NCBI RefSeq assembly: GCF_020181035.1
Contig: NZ_JAIQYY010000025.1
Span: forward strand, 85,602-133,722
Source: Streptomyces sp. CoH27
Lineage (GTDB): Bacteria; Actinomycetota; Actinomycetes; Streptomycetales; Streptomycetaceae
Direction: 5' to 3'
Length of the DNA: 48,121 nt
Made by a program: the position numbers and the translations under genes. The notes beneath the pieces were generated by a model that was not told where the DNA came from, searched no databases, and saw only the letters and a program-made list of their open reading frames with translations. Numbering within the stretch: the first letter of the stretch is position 1; every line of letters starts with the position of its first letter. Below are positions 25,171-33,441 of this stretch, one piece after another.

Positions 25171-25862
25171 TCCCCCTCCGCCAGTGCACCGGCCGCGCCC
25201 ACCAACCGGTGATCGGGCAGCCGGCCGAGCAGCGACGCCGGAGTACCTCCCAGCCAGGTGTTGACACTGAGCCACCAGGCCGCCGCACCCCAGGGGTCGA
25301 TCTCCGCGAGCAGCAGCCGGTTGACCTCCAGCACGACCTCGTACGGCGTGCCGTCGCCCTCGGCGAACTGGAACTCCGGGTAGCGCACGCCGCCCCGGAC
25401 GTCCCGGAGCCTGATCAGCTCGGGCGGCGGCGGCCCCCCGCAGCGCACCCGCGCCTCGTCGGCCGACAGACCGGGCGCCTGCCGCAGTCGCTCCAACTCC
25501 GGGTCGGCACGGACTGGTTGAGGATCCGTGGCTTCGTACGGCGGTGACGTGAGCCGGAGCCGGGCCAGCAGGTCCTGTGCGCTTGCCACGGTCTGCGGTC
25601 CCGGTGGCGCAGCGACCAGCCGTACGGAGTCCAGCGCCACGTGCACCGGATGGTTCACCGGCAGCTCCAGCAACGACAGGCGGACCCGCTGGAGGGTCCG
25701 GCGCACCTCCCGGTCGTCGTCCGGCTCCGTTCCGGCGAGCGCCGCGAGGCGGGTGAGCAGCAGCGCGTACTGCTCGTCGGCCAAGGCCTCGCGAATGCTG
25801 TCCCGGTGAGTACCGATCAGGGCGAGCAGCCGCTCCGCCGCCCCCGCGTCGCCGTCGTTCAC
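25167..25862 (-). CDS. Probable cognate antitoxin of the RES protein (ParS/MbcA-type C-terminus)
   Basis: The last 80 residues (ARVRCGG, GGVRYPEFQF, EVVLEVNRLLLAEIDPWGAAAWW, NTWLGGTPASLLGRLPD) resemble the toxin-binding domain of Xre/MbcA/ParS antitoxins, which inserts its C-terminus into the RES active site. The preceding 130 residues form a helical domain with no recognised HTH. The GTG at 25862 has an AAAGGA site 6 nt upstream and gives 231 residues; GTG at 25880 is the alternative. Classic antitoxins are about 120-150 residues, so this one carries an extra domain. It is the first gene of the pair, overlapping the RES gene by 4 nt. It may autoregulate the pair, but no operator is visible. 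Confidence 0.75.
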   Translation of the reverse strand: MNDGDAGAAERLLALIGTHRDSIREALADEQYALLLTRLAALAGTEPDDDREVRRTLQRVRLSLLELPVNHPVHVALDSVRLVAAPPGPQTVASAQDLLARLRLTSPPYEATDPQPVRADPELERLRQAPGLSADEARVRCGGPPPPELIRLRDVRGGVRYPEFQFAEGDGTPYEVVLEVNRLLLAEIDPWGAAAWWLSVNTWLGGTPASLLGRLPDHRLVGAAGALAEGE

Positions 25863-25955
25863 ACCGAGTCCTTTCGCCACCCTCGCCGCCCTGCGATCCC
25901 CGCCACTATGCCCACCCCTCGGAGCCGAAAGCGGCGGGTCCGCGCAACTGCCGGG

Positions 25956-26501
25956 TCAGCGCCCGGAATCCGCCCCGGACACGCCCAGGTCCGCCCGCAT
26001 CTCGCGCCGCATCCGCCGCAGCCGGCCCCACTGAGCCTCTATGCCCGCCCGTACGGCGTCCGGCGCGTCCCCTGCGCGCGGGGCGCCCTCGTCGAGCCGG
26101 CGCACCATGCCGTACACCACGCCCAGCTCGTGGCTGAGGTCGCCTGCGAGGTCGAGCACCGGCTCCGGCAGCCGCATCTGCGCCTCCGCGTACACGTCCC
26201 GGTACTGGTCGCGCGCCTCGGCCAGCCGCTGCCGTACGACCCGGGCCTCGTCGCCCCGGCCCAGGGCGTGCATCTGGTCGGTGAGCGCGGCCAGATACTG
26301 CCGGGCGGAGGTGTTGAGGGCGACGTAGCACGAACGCAGTTCCCGGGTGTGAGCGCGCCGCTCGCGCACCCGCTCGGCGTGCTCCAGTTCGCGCCGGTGG
26401 CCGCGGTCGGCCGCGCGCTGGGTCAGCAGCGCGGACAACAGCGTCCCGACGACTCCGACGACCGCTACGGCCACCGACGCGGTCGCTCCTCCGATGTCCA
26501 C
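25956..26501 (-). CDS. Membrane-anchored coiled-coil protein of unknown function
   Basis: Function not recognised. The 181-residue product starts with one membrane segment (residues 7-27, ASVAVAVVGVVGTLLSALLT) followed by a long charged helix (QRAADRGHRRELEHAERVRE...) and further helical, Arg/Glu-rich segments, a pattern of inner-membrane coiled-coil proteins. The GTG at 26501 has GGAGGGAGA upstream. It lies 93 bp upstream of the RES antitoxin-like gene on the same strand and could share its transcript. Such single-TM coiled-coil proteins occur beside stress and defence genes, but nothing in this sequence proves a link. Confidence 0.75.
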   Translation of the reverse strand: MDIGGATASVAVAVVGVVGTLLSALLTQRAADRGHRRELEHAERVRERRAHTRELRSCYVALNTSARQYLAALTDQMHALGRGDEARVVRQRLAEARDQYRDVYAEAQMRLPEPVLDLAGDLSHELGVVYGMVRRLDEGAPRAGDAPDAVRAGIEAQWGRLRRMRREMRADLGVSGADSGR

Positions 26502-26921
26502 ACCGTCTCCCTCCGCTCCCCCGGCTCCGCGTCACCGTTCCCCGTCACCGCCGCCCCTTCACCAGCGAAGCAGCAGCCACCGGGCCGGCGGAACTCCCGG
26601 CCCGGCCCCCGCCCGGTGTCCGCCCGGGCGACGCCCGCGAGGCCGGGGCGACGGGCGCGCTCCGGTCGAATACTGGGCGCGGTGCGGGAGCTGACGGAAA
26701 GGCGGATGCGAAGGGGGTCGGTCCGGGGCCATCCTGTGACCACGGGGGACGAGGGGCCGGCGGGAACCAGGTGTTCCCGCCGGCCCGGTGCCCACCCGTG
26801 TCCCTCAGCGTCTCCTGTCCGTCCGGATCTGCTCCCTCGGCCTGCCCGACCCCGACGAGGAACCGATCGCCCTGCGGAAACCCGGTGGAGCCGACGCGCC
26901 CGCTGTGCCTAAGGTCGCGGG
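26502..26921. promoter_or_regulatory. Divergent intergenic region with strong hairpin
   Basis: This 420-bp region separates the coiled-coil gene (minus) from the DUF6204 gene (plus). It holds no convincing gene. Its main feature is the perfect hairpin at 26754-26786. Both flanking promoters should be here, but no -10/-35 pair is clear. Confidence 0.4.
26754..26786. terminator. Perfect 14-bp hairpin, terminator-like
   Basis: GGGCCGGCGGGAAC (26754-26767) pairs with 26773-26786 around a 5-nt loop. There is no T-run. It lies between divergent genes, where a terminator is not expected, so it may end an unrecognised transcript or be a relic of a lost gene. Confidence 0.6.
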
Positions 26922-27281
26922 ATGAGTACACGTACCTTCCGGATCACCGTCCGCGGCGCTTTCGACGGCCTCTCCGAGGCGCAGCGGGCCGCCCTGCTGG
27001 CCGACGCCGCCGAGCACGACGTGCTGCAAGCCGCCTTCACCCCCGAGGGCACCCTCACCTACGACATCGCCGCCCGCCCCGCCTTCGTCTTCCGCTTCTC
27101 CGACACCGGCGAGGAAGAGGAGGACATTCTGGAGGCGACCGAGCGGGCCGAGGAGTCGGCGAAGGCCTGGCTGACCGAACGGGGCTACGGCTTCAAGCAT
27201 CTGCGCTCCAGCGCCGAGGACCTCTCCCAGGCCCCGCTGAGCAAGCGCCAGCGGCGCGCGGCGCGTTTCGACGGGGCATAA
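26922..27281 (+). CDS. DUF6204-family protein
   Basis: Small protein of a family found widely in Streptomyces with no known function. The 119-residue product reads FRITVRGAFDGLSEAQRAAL, then FTPEGTLTYDIAARPAFVFRF, an acidic GEEEEDILEA helix, AKAWLTERGYGFKHLRSSAE and a basic end. An alternating strand-helix pattern suggests a compact ferredoxin-like alpha/beta fold. ATG at 26922 follows AAGG 7 nt upstream. It precedes the MarR gene by 100 bp on the same strand; the repeat cluster 27283-27339 lies directly after its stop codon, so it is probably not regulated by those sites unless as part of a read-through unit. Confidence 0.75.
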   Translation: MSTRTFRITVRGAFDGLSEAQRAALLADAAEHDVLQAAFTPEGTLTYDIAARPAFVFRFSDTGEEEEDILEATERAEESAKAWLTERGYGFKHLRSSAEDLSQAPLSKRQRRAARFDGA

Positions 27282-27282
27282 A

Positions 27283-27339
27283 CTTGAGTACTCAAGGATG
27301 CAGCAATGAGCACTCAAGGATGTGGAGTCCTCAAGGATG
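27283..27339. promoter_or_regulatory. Triple repeat GAGNNCTCAAGGATG, probable MarR operator
   Basis: Three copies of a 15-bp word lie at 27286-27300, 27308-27322 and 27325-27339, differing only at the fourth and fifth positions. The first is part of a perfect 14-bp palindrome CTTGAGTACTCAAG (27283-27296), the size and symmetry of a MarR-type site. They are 43-99 nt before the MarR start, where the promoter should be. Confidence 0.65.
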
Positions 27340-27381
27340 CGACCAGGAGCGCCGGCCCGGAGCAGGCGGTGAGCGGCGGCG

Positions 27382-27825
27382 ATGAGTGACACCCTCGACG
27401 CGGCCCTGCGACTGGTCAGGGCACAGACGGCGCTCGTACGACGCTTCGACACCCGGTTGAGCGGGCTGCACGGAGTCAGCCTCGCCGACTTCACCCTGCT
27501 GCTGCGGCTGGGGCAGGCGCCGGGCGGCCGTATGCGCCGGGTCGACCTCGCCGAGGCCCTGGGTCTGACCGCCTCCGGGGTCACACGCGGGCTGGCTCCG
27601 CTGGAGCGGATCGGGCTGGTGACGCGCGAGCCGGACGCCCGGGACGCGCGCGTGGCGTACGCGTCGCTGACCACGACGGGCCGGCAGCGGCTGACGGAGA
27701 TGTGCGCCACGGCCGAGGAGACCGCCGCCGAGGTCTTCGCGGCGCCGGCCTGGAGCGCCGAGGACGTCGCGCAGCTGTCACACCTGCTGACCCGGCTCGG
27801 CGGCACCGGCCTCGACGGCCGCTGA
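27382..27825 (+). CDS. MarR-family transcriptional regulator
   Basis: Winged-helix repressor, 147 residues, active as a dimer. The N-terminal helix (LRLVRAQTALVRRFDTRLS) and the DNA-binding unit MRRVDLAEALGLTASGVTRGLAPLERIGLVTREPDARDARVAYASLT are standard, with the wing residues DARDARV, followed by a dimerisation helix. No redox cysteine typical of OhrR/SarZ is present in the N-terminal helix, so a small-molecule ligand is more likely. Start ATG 27382 has only a distant GGAG. The repeated palindromic sites just upstream suggest autoregulation. Its target could be the DUF6204 gene or the lipoprotein gene 260 bp downstream. Confidence 0.9.
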   Translation: MSDTLDAALRLVRAQTALVRRFDTRLSGLHGVSLADFTLLLRLGQAPGGRMRRVDLAEALGLTASGVTRGLAPLERIGLVTREPDARDARVAYASLTTTGRQRLTEMCATAEETAAEVFAAPAWSAEDVAQLSHLLTRLGGTGLDGR

Positions 27826-28084
27826 GTTCCGCTGGGTCACGGCGGGGGGCCGTCCGCGTTCGGACGGCGGCCCTCAACACCGCGACGCCCTGGCCGACTT
27901 CGGCCAGCGATGGCCCGAACTCGCCGTGTCACAGCTCACGTTCAGGTGTGACCGGATGGCGAGGGAACCGTGCGGACGGCGTGGGATGCTCATGGCTCGA
28001 CATCGAGTTACCGGCCGGTTCTACTTCCGAGTAGCCCGCCCGCCGGTATCTCTCTGCCACCCCCCACTTCATACAGGACCGACC

Positions 28085-29596
28085 TTGCGCAGACGCATGA
28101 GGCACAGGCGCGCCCTGCTGCCTTCCTTCGCCGTGACCACGCTCTTCCTCGCCGCGGCCTGCTCCTCGGCCGCACCGCACACCGAGTCGCCCACGACCGC
28201 CGGACCCGGACCGCGGGTCACCGCAGGCGACCGCACCGCCGACGGCGCGGACCGCTCGCTCACCGTCGCCGCCGCTCCGGCCACCGCCCCGACCGCCGCG
28301 GCGGGTCCGCCGGGCACCGGGCGGCGGGCACACCGGACCACACTCACCGTCAGCTCGTACGACAGCCGCACAGGACGGGCCGTACTCTCCAACGGGCCGT
28401 CGCACCAGGAGACTTCACATACCGGGACTTCACGTACCGGAAGTTCACACACCACCCCTTCCCCCGCTTCTTCCCCTTCCCCATCCCCTTCCGGCACCTC
28501 CTCCGCGGTCCCGCACCGGGCCGCCGTGGGCGATGTGATCGCCAGCGCGCCCGCGCCCGGCGCGCCGCACGGGCTGCTCGCCAAGGTCACCAAGGTGCTC
28601 GGCGCGTCGGCCCGTGGCACGGAGGTGCAGACGGAACCGGCCACACTGAACGCGCTGCTCGGCGACGGCACCGCGAAGGGCGCCGTGCCGGTCGACCCCT
28701 CGTCCTTCGCCGTCGACAAGCTGCTCCCCGATGTGAAGGTGTCCTGGGCGAAGGCCGGTGACCTGCGGGTCGGCCCCGAGGGCGCGACCGTGCCCCTCGG
28801 CAGCCTCCGGCTCGACGTGCGCGCCGAGGTGCCGACGGCCGAGGGCACCCCGACCTCGGCGAGCGCTTCGGTGCGCGGCTTCGTCCAGGTCGCCCCGCGG
28901 GTCGACTTCGCCTACGGCGGCACCAGGGCCGACGCGACGCCCGGCTCGGCGTACCTGGGGGTCTCCGGCACATGGACCTCCGGCTGGGAGGTCGCAGGCC
29001 GGGCCACCGCGAGCACCGGCTCCCCGCTGCGGATCCCGTTCGCCAGGCTGCACGCCGACCCCGTCCTCCAGGTCGGCCCTGTCCCGGTCGTCGTCGACCT
29101 CGACCTGACCTGCTACATCCAGATCAGCGGCGACGGGCGGGCCACCGTCGACGTCGAGCAGAGCCTGCGGGGCACCTTCACGGCGGGCGGCGCCTTCGGA
29201 ACGTCCAGGGGCTGGACGCCGGTCAGCTCGTCCGACATGACCAGCACCCCCGTCCACGCCTCCGTCAGCACCGCCGGAAGCCTGAAGACCGCCCTCGGCG
29301 CCGAGGCCTCGATCGGCCTCTACGGCACCGTCGGCGTCACCGCCGACCTGGCCCCGTACCTGCGCGGCGAAGCCTCCGGCACGGTCTCCGGCTCCGTCGG
29401 CGCGGCCCCCGGCTCCTCCCGCGCCGGCCGGGCGAAGGACGAAACGGCCGGGGCGGCCTGGGGGGTGTACGGCGGGGTCGACCTGTCCGGGACCCTGCGG
29501 CTGCAGCTGTCCGTCTTCGGCACCCCGGTCGTCCACCGGGACATCCCGCTCGGCGCCCTGCACCGCGAGTGGAAGCTGGCGGGCGGCACGCTCTGA
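28085..29596 (+). CDS. Secreted lipoprotein, beta-rich, unknown function
   Basis: Function not recognised. A TTG at 28085 with CAGGA 5 nt upstream is preferred over the ATG at 28097; both give the same signal peptide, MRRRMRHRRALLPSF... ending in the lipobox LAAAC (Cys26). After it come a Thr/Ala/Pro-rich segment, a Ser/Thr/Pro linker (SHTTPSPASSPSPSPSGTSS), a region with GDVIASAPAPGAPHGLLAKVTKVLG, and a long C-terminal part of alternating strands (ASVRGFVQVAPRVDFAYGG, LQVGPVPVVVDLDLTCYIQI, SIGLYGTVGVTADLAPYL) that looks like an all-beta surface domain. The 503-residue precursor sits alone between MarR and MazG genes. A surface or adhesion role is a guess. Confidence 0.72.
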   Translation: MRRRMRHRRALLPSFAVTTLFLAAACSSAAPHTESPTTAGPGPRVTAGDRTADGADRSLTVAAAPATAPTAAAGPPGTGRRAHRTTLTVSSYDSRTGRAVLSNGPSHQETSHTGTSRTGSSHTTPSPASSPSPSPSGTSSAVPHRAAVGDVIASAPAPGAPHGLLAKVTKVLGASARGTEVQTEPATLNALLGDGTAKGAVPVDPSSFAVDKLLPDVKVSWAKAGDLRVGPEGATVPLGSLRLDVRAEVPTAEGTPTSASASVRGFVQVAPRVDFAYGGTRADATPGSAYLGVSGTWTSGWEVAGRATASTGSPLRIPFARLHADPVLQVGPVPVVVDLDLTCYIQISGDGRATVDVEQSLRGTFTAGGAFGTSRGWTPVSSSDMTSTPVHASVSTAGSLKTALGAEASIGLYGTVGVTADLAPYLRGEASGTVSGSVGAAPGSSRAGRAKDETAGAAWGVYGGVDLSGTLRLQLSVFGTPVVHRDIPLGALHREWKLAGGTL

Positions 29597-29620
29597 CCGA
29601 GCGGACCGGAAGCCGCTCCA

Positions 29621-29665
29621 TCCGATCTGTCCGACCTATCCGATCTGTTCTCCGATCTGTCCAAG
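29621..29665. repeat. Short direct repeats of TCCGATCTGTCC
   Basis: Copies of (T)CCGATCTGT occur at about 29621, 29638 and 29649, with CCGACCTATCC between them. They overlap the end of the minus-strand MazG-like gene and lie just after the lipoprotein stop codon. Confidence 0.7.
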
Positions 29666-30085
29666 GGGGCCGGAACCGTCCCGACGGGCCGCCGGCATCC
29701 AGCCCTGGCCGCGCAGTACGGCCGACACGTCCGGGGCCCGGTAGTGCTCCCCCTTGAGCACCTTGCCGTCGGCCCGGCGGGCGACCTGTCCGTCCGGGCC
29801 GAGCTTGCTCATGTTGGCCCGGTGGATCTCGGCGATCACCTGATCGAGGTCGATGCCGTGGACGAGGGCCGTGCCGTAGGCCACGTAGACCACGTCCGCC
29901 AGTTCGTGCGCGAGCTTGTCCAGCGGGCCCTCGACCGCGACCTCGGCGACCTCCGCGGCCTCCTCGGCGAGCAGTTCCCCGCGGTGCGCGGCCAGTTCGG
30001 GGTCCACCTCCGTCGGCGTGCTGCGGGCGTCGAGACCGAAGGCGAGGTGGAATTCGCGGACGAAGTCGGCGGGCGAAGTGCTCAT
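29636..30085 (-). CDS. MazG-like nucleotide pyrophosphohydrolase
   Basis: All-alpha NTP-pyrophosphatase family (MazG/PRA-PH), predicted to hydrolyse a nucleoside triphosphate to the monophosphate with Mg2+. The 149-residue product has the metal-binding helix ELLAEEAAEVAEV and the paired HELADVVYVAYGTA motif, followed by ADGKVLKGEHYRAPDV typical of this subgroup. The last 15 residues (GSGPLGQIGEQIG) are encoded by repeated DNA and look like a read-through extension. It is divergent from the TAXI gene, 104 bp away. House-cleaning of modified nucleotides is the usual role; the substrate is unknown. Confidence 0.85.
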   Translation of the reverse strand: MSTSPADFVREFHLAFGLDARSTPTEVDPELAAHRGELLAEEAAEVAEVAVEGPLDKLAHELADVVYVAYGTALVHGIDLDQVIAEIHRANMSKLGPDGQVARRADGKVLKGEHYRAPDVSAVLRGQGWMPAARRDGSGPLGQIGEQIG

Positions 30086-30189
30086 GCGACGACTGTAACG
30101 ACCGCCACTGACAACGCCCCGGCCTCTTTCCGGCTCCGGAGTGACCTCGGCCCTGGTCAGCGCCGTGCCTCGGCTGGCAGGATCGCCGC

Positions 30190-31188
30190 ATGTCGAAGGT
30201 GTTCCCCTGGCTCGGCAGGCGCCGGGCGCTGCCGGTCGCGGCCGCCGGAGCCGTGGTGCTCGGGCTGCTGCTGTGGTGGTTGCTGCCCTTGGGCGAGAAG
30301 CCGCCGAGCGGCACGATCGTCTTCAGCACGGGTACCGCCTCGGGGGTCTACCAGGAGTACGGCGAGCGGCTGCGCAGCGAGCTGGCCAAGGACATGCCCG
30401 GGCTGAAGGTGAAGCTGCTCAACAGTGCCGGTTCGCAGGAGAACGTGCAGCGGGTGGCGACCGGCAAGGCCGACTTCACCATCGCGGCGGCGGACGCCGT
30501 GGAGAGGTACGAGCTGGAGCACGGCAGCGGCGCCGGGCGGCTGCGCGGGGTGGCCCGGCTCTACGACGACTACGCGCATCTCATCGTGCGGAGCGGCTCG
30601 GACATCAGGAGCGTGGCGGACCTGCGGCACAAGCGGGTGGCGACCGGGCTGCCCCACTCCGGGGTACGGCTGATCGCCGACCGCGTGCTCAGGGCCGCCG
30701 GCATCGACCCGCACAAGGACGTCACCCCGGTCGCGGACGGCATCGACACCGGGCCCGAGCAGCTGCGCGAGAACAAGATCGACGCGTTCTTCTGGTCGGG
30801 CGGGCTGCCCACCAAGGGGCTGATGCCGCTGGCGCAGAAGTCCGCCTTCATGTTCGTGCCGATCGACAACGACCTCGTCACCAAGCTGCACAGCGCGGGC
30901 CAGGAGACCCGCTACTACCGGGCCACCAACATCCCCGAGTCGGCGTATCCGGCTGTACAGCACGGCACCGAGGTGCCGACGATCGCGGTCTCCAACATCC
31001 TGATGACCCGCACGGACGTGGACCCCCGGCTCACCGAGTGGGTGACCCGCACGGTGATCAAGAGCCGCGACGGCATCGGCGCCCACGTCCACTCCGCCCA
31101 GCTGGTGGACCTGCGCACCGCGATCTACACCGACCCACTGCCCCTGCAGGAGGGCGCCCGCCGCTATTACCGCTCGGTGAAGCCGTAA
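30190..31188 (+). CDS. TAXI-family solute-binding protein, membrane-anchored, no TRAP permease
   Basis: TAXI proteins bind small acids outside the cell; the first crystal structure of the family (Thermus) contained glutamate or glutamine. The 332-residue product has a basic start and a single membrane anchor (residues 14-32) without a lipobox, then the TAXI fold: GTIVFSTGTASGVYQEYGERL, SAGSQENVQRVATGKADFTI, KRVATGLPHSGVRLIADRVL and IDAFFWSGGLPTKGL. TRAP membrane subunits are absent. Its neighbour, convergent, is the glutamate-sensing kinase gene gluK. It may therefore serve as an extracellular sensor partner and not a transporter part. No clear ribosome site precedes the ATG, so a leaderless mRNA is possible. 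Confidence 0.88.
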   Translation: MSKVFPWLGRRRALPVAAAGAVVLGLLLWWLLPLGEKPPSGTIVFSTGTASGVYQEYGERLRSELAKDMPGLKVKLLNSAGSQENVQRVATGKADFTIAAADAVERYELEHGSGAGRLRGVARLYDDYAHLIVRSGSDIRSVADLRHKRVATGLPHSGVRLIADRVLRAAGIDPHKDVTPVADGIDTGPEQLRENKIDAFFWSGGLPTKGLMPLAQKSAFMFVPIDNDLVTKLHSAGQETRYYRATNIPESAYPAVQHGTEVPTIAVSNILMTRTDVDPRLTEWVTRTVIKSRDGIGAHVHSAQLVDLRTAIYTDPLPLQEGARRYYRSVKP

Positions 31189-31198
31189 CCGCCGGGCG

Positions 31199-31243
31199 GA
31201 CGGGATCCCGTCGAGTCCGGCCGGACCCGCCCGGTCTGGGCGG
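31199..31243. terminator. Palindromes downstream of TAXI gene, possible terminator
   Basis: A perfect 14-bp palindrome GACGGGATCCCGTC (31199-31212) is followed by CCGCCC (31227-31232) pairing with GGGCGG (31238-31243). They lie between the convergent TAXI and gluK genes. No T-run is present. Confidence 0.4.
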
Positions 31244-31341
31244 CCAGCAGTCGCCGGTCCCCGCTGCCACGGCCTGTGCGGGAACGCTTCCCACTCGGCC
31301 GAGCCACCCTCGGCACCCGGACCCCGCTTCCCCGCCGCCTC

Positions 31342-32745
31342 TCACCGTTCCCCGTACCGCGGCACCGTCACCGTCACCCGCAGCCCGCCCGGCTCATGGT
31401 GGCCGTAATCGATCGACCCGCCGCCTGCCGCGAGCAACGCGCGCGTGATGGACAGGCCGAGGCCCGAGCCCTTGATGTTCTGGTGGCGGCCGCTGCGCCA
31501 GAAGCGGTCGCCCACGCGGGCGAGTTCCTCGTCGGTCAGGCCGGGGCCGGTGTCGGTCACCACGACCGTGGAGGTGTCACCGTCGGCGGCCACGGTGACC
31601 GCCACCGTGCCGCCCTCGGGGGTGAACTTCACGGCGTTGTCGATCACGGCGTCCAGGGCGCTGGACAGGGTGATCGGGTCGGCCCAGGCCGTCGTGGGCG
31701 GGCAGTCACCCGTCAGCCGGACGCCCTTGGCATCGGCGGCCGGGGCCCAGGCCGCCAGCCGCTCCTCGGCCAGCGCCCCGACGTCGGTCACGCTCAGGTC
31801 CGCCTCGGCGTGCTCGGCCAGCGCCAGGTCGAGCAGGTCGTCCAGGACCTGGGCGAGGCGCTTGCCCTCGGTGCGGACCGAGGCGATCTCCTCGTTGCCC
31901 TCGGGGAGTTCGAGGGCGAGCAGCTCGATGCGCAGCAGCAGCGCCGAGAGCGGGTTGCGCAGCTGGTGCGAGGCGTCGGCGACGAAGGCGCGCTGCTGCT
32001 CCAGCACGTTCTCGACGTTGTCCGCCATCTCGTTGAACGACCGGGCCAGCCGTCTGAGTTCCGGCGGCCCGCCGGCCGCCGCGACCCGGGACTTCAGCCG
32101 CCCGGTGGCGATGTCGTGCGTGGTGGCGTCCAGCACCCGCACCGGCCTGAGCACCCAGCCGGTCAGCCGCAGCGCAGCCCCCACGGCCAGCAGCATGGCC
32201 GCGCTCTCACCGGCCCCGATGAGCAGCCAGCTGTGCAGGGTCCGGGAGCGCATCTGCCCGGTGGGCGAGTCGGTGACCACGACCGCGACGACGTCCCCGT
32301 CCCGGATCACCGGCGAGGCGACGATCAGCCGGCTGCGCTGCCAGGGCCACACCTGCCGCGGATCATGGCTGCGCCGGCTGAGCAGCGCCTCGTCGAACGC
32401 CTCCCGGACTTCCCCCGCCTGCGGTACGAACCAGTCGTCGGGGGCGTTGGCCATCCCCGAGCCGTTGCGGTAGAAGACGCCCGCGCGGATGCCGTAGACG
32501 CCGTAGTAGCTGTCGAGTTCACTGCGCAGGGCCTCCAGCCGCTCGTCCATGCCCGTACGGCGGGAACCGCTGGGGCTGTCGGTGACGAACTGGGCGAGTG
32601 CGGCGAAGCGTGCCGTGTCGTCGATCCGGTCGACGACGACCTTCTGCTGCTGGGCGGCGGCCACGCTGACGGCGAGCGGGACGCCGAGGGCGAGGAGGAC
32701 GGCCGCCATCAGGACGAAGAGCAGCGGCAGCAGACGTGTGCGCAC
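31342..32745 (-). CDS. gluK: Sensor histidine kinase GluK (glutamate sensing)
   Basis: Membrane sensor kinase, 467 residues: first membrane segment 6-29, an extracellular region of about 140 residues, second segment about 172-195, a HAMP-like stretch (VLRPVRVLDATTHDIATGRL), the phospho-acceptor His260 in ASHQLRNPLSALLL, and the ATPase domain with DNAVKFT, VVVTDTGPGLTDEE and GSGLGLSITRALL. The GTG start is 9 nt after the gluR stop, so the two form an operon. The pair next to gluABCD matches the GluR-GluK system described in S. coelicolor, which senses glutamate and controls its uptake; the name is given by this context. The ligand contact could be direct or through the TAXI protein. Confidence 0.9.
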   Translation of the reverse strand: MRTRLLPLLFVLMAAVLLALGVPLAVSVAAAQQQKVVVDRIDDTARFAALAQFVTDSPSGSRRTGMDERLEALRSELDSYYGVYGIRAGVFYRNGSGMANAPDDWFVPQAGEVREAFDEALLSRRSHDPRQVWPWQRSRLIVASPVIRDGDVVAVVVTDSPTGQMRSRTLHSWLLIGAGESAAMLLAVGAALRLTGWVLRPVRVLDATTHDIATGRLKSRVAAAGGPPELRRLARSFNEMADNVENVLEQQRAFVADASHQLRNPLSALLLRIELLALELPEGNEEIASVRTEGKRLAQVLDDLLDLALAEHAEADLSVTDVGALAEERLAAWAPAADAKGVRLTGDCPPTTAWADPITLSSALDAVIDNAVKFTPEGGTVAVTVAADGDTSTVVVTDTGPGLTDEELARVGDRFWRSGRHQNIKGSGLGLSITRALLAAGGGSIDYGHHEPGGLRVTVTVPRYGER

Positions 32746-32754
32746 CCGGCCCCG

Positions 32755-33441
32755 CTAGGCGGCCGGCGCGACGAGCCGGTAGCCGACGCCGCGTACGGTC
32801 TCGATCAGCGCGGGCATGCGCAGCTTGGCGCGCAGCGAGGCGACGTGCACCTCCAAGGTGCGGCCGGTGCCCTCCCAGCTGGTGCGCCAGACCTCGCTGA
32901 TGATCTGCTCCCGCCGGAAGACGACACCCGGGCGCTGCGCGAGCAGGGCGAGCAGGTCGAACTCCTTGCGGGTCAGCTGGACGGTCGTACCGTCCACGGT
33001 GACCTGGCGGGTGGGCAGCTCGATGCGGACGGGGCCGAGCAGCAGCGAGCTGTCGCCGCCGGAGCCCGCGTCCTCGTGGGCGGTGCGCCGGCTGACGGCG
33101 TGGATCCGGGCGAGCAGCTCCCCGGTGTCGTACGGCTTCACGACGTAGTCGTCGGCGCCCAGGTTGAGCCCGTGGATGCGGGAGCGCACGTCGGAGCGCG
33201 CGGTGACCATGATCACCGGGGTGCTGGTGCGTTTGCGGATCTTGCCGCAGACCTCGTAGCCGTCCTGGTCGGGCAGGCCCAGGTCGAGCAGGACTACGCC
33301 GAAACCGTCGTGTTCGGGAACGAGCGCCTGGAGGGCCTCCTCGCCGCTACGCGCGTGCGTGACGTCGAATCCGTGCCGGGCGAGTACGGCGGACAGGGCC
33401 GCGGCGACGTGGTTGTCGTCCTCGACGAGCAGCAGTCTCAA
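32755..33441 (-). CDS. gluR: OmpR-family response regulator GluR
   Basis: Two-domain regulator of 228 residues. The receiver has the acidic pocket EDD (7-9), phospho-acceptor Asp53 in LLDLGLPD, the TAR motif and KPYDTGEL; the C-terminal winged helix has TRKEFDLLALLAQRPG and the recognition region GTGRTLEVHVASLRAKL with ETVRGVGYRL at the end. The TTG start at 33441 is chosen because GGAGGGGG lies before it and it gives a standard N-terminus; the open frame to 33597 is not needed. It is divergent from gluABCD, and the 11-bp-period direct repeat at 33648-33665 in the shared region is a good candidate binding site. Confidence 0.92.
   Translation of the reverse strand: MRLLLVEDDNHVAAALSAVLARHGFDVTHARSGEEALQALVPEHDGFGVVLLDLGLPDQDGYEVCGKIRKRTSTPVIMVTARSDVRSRIHGLNLGADDYVVKPYDTGELLARIHAVSRRTAHEDAGSGGDSSLLLGPVRIELPTRQVTVDGTTVQLTRKEFDLLALLAQRPGVVFRREQIISEVWRTSWEGTGRTLEVHVASLRAKLRMPALIETVRGVGYRLVAPAA

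Noticed and set aside
27928..27952. GTCACA / TGTGAC inverted pair as a Crp-like site
   Set aside because: The 13-nt spacer and outward orientation do not match the TGTGA-N6-TCACA consensus.
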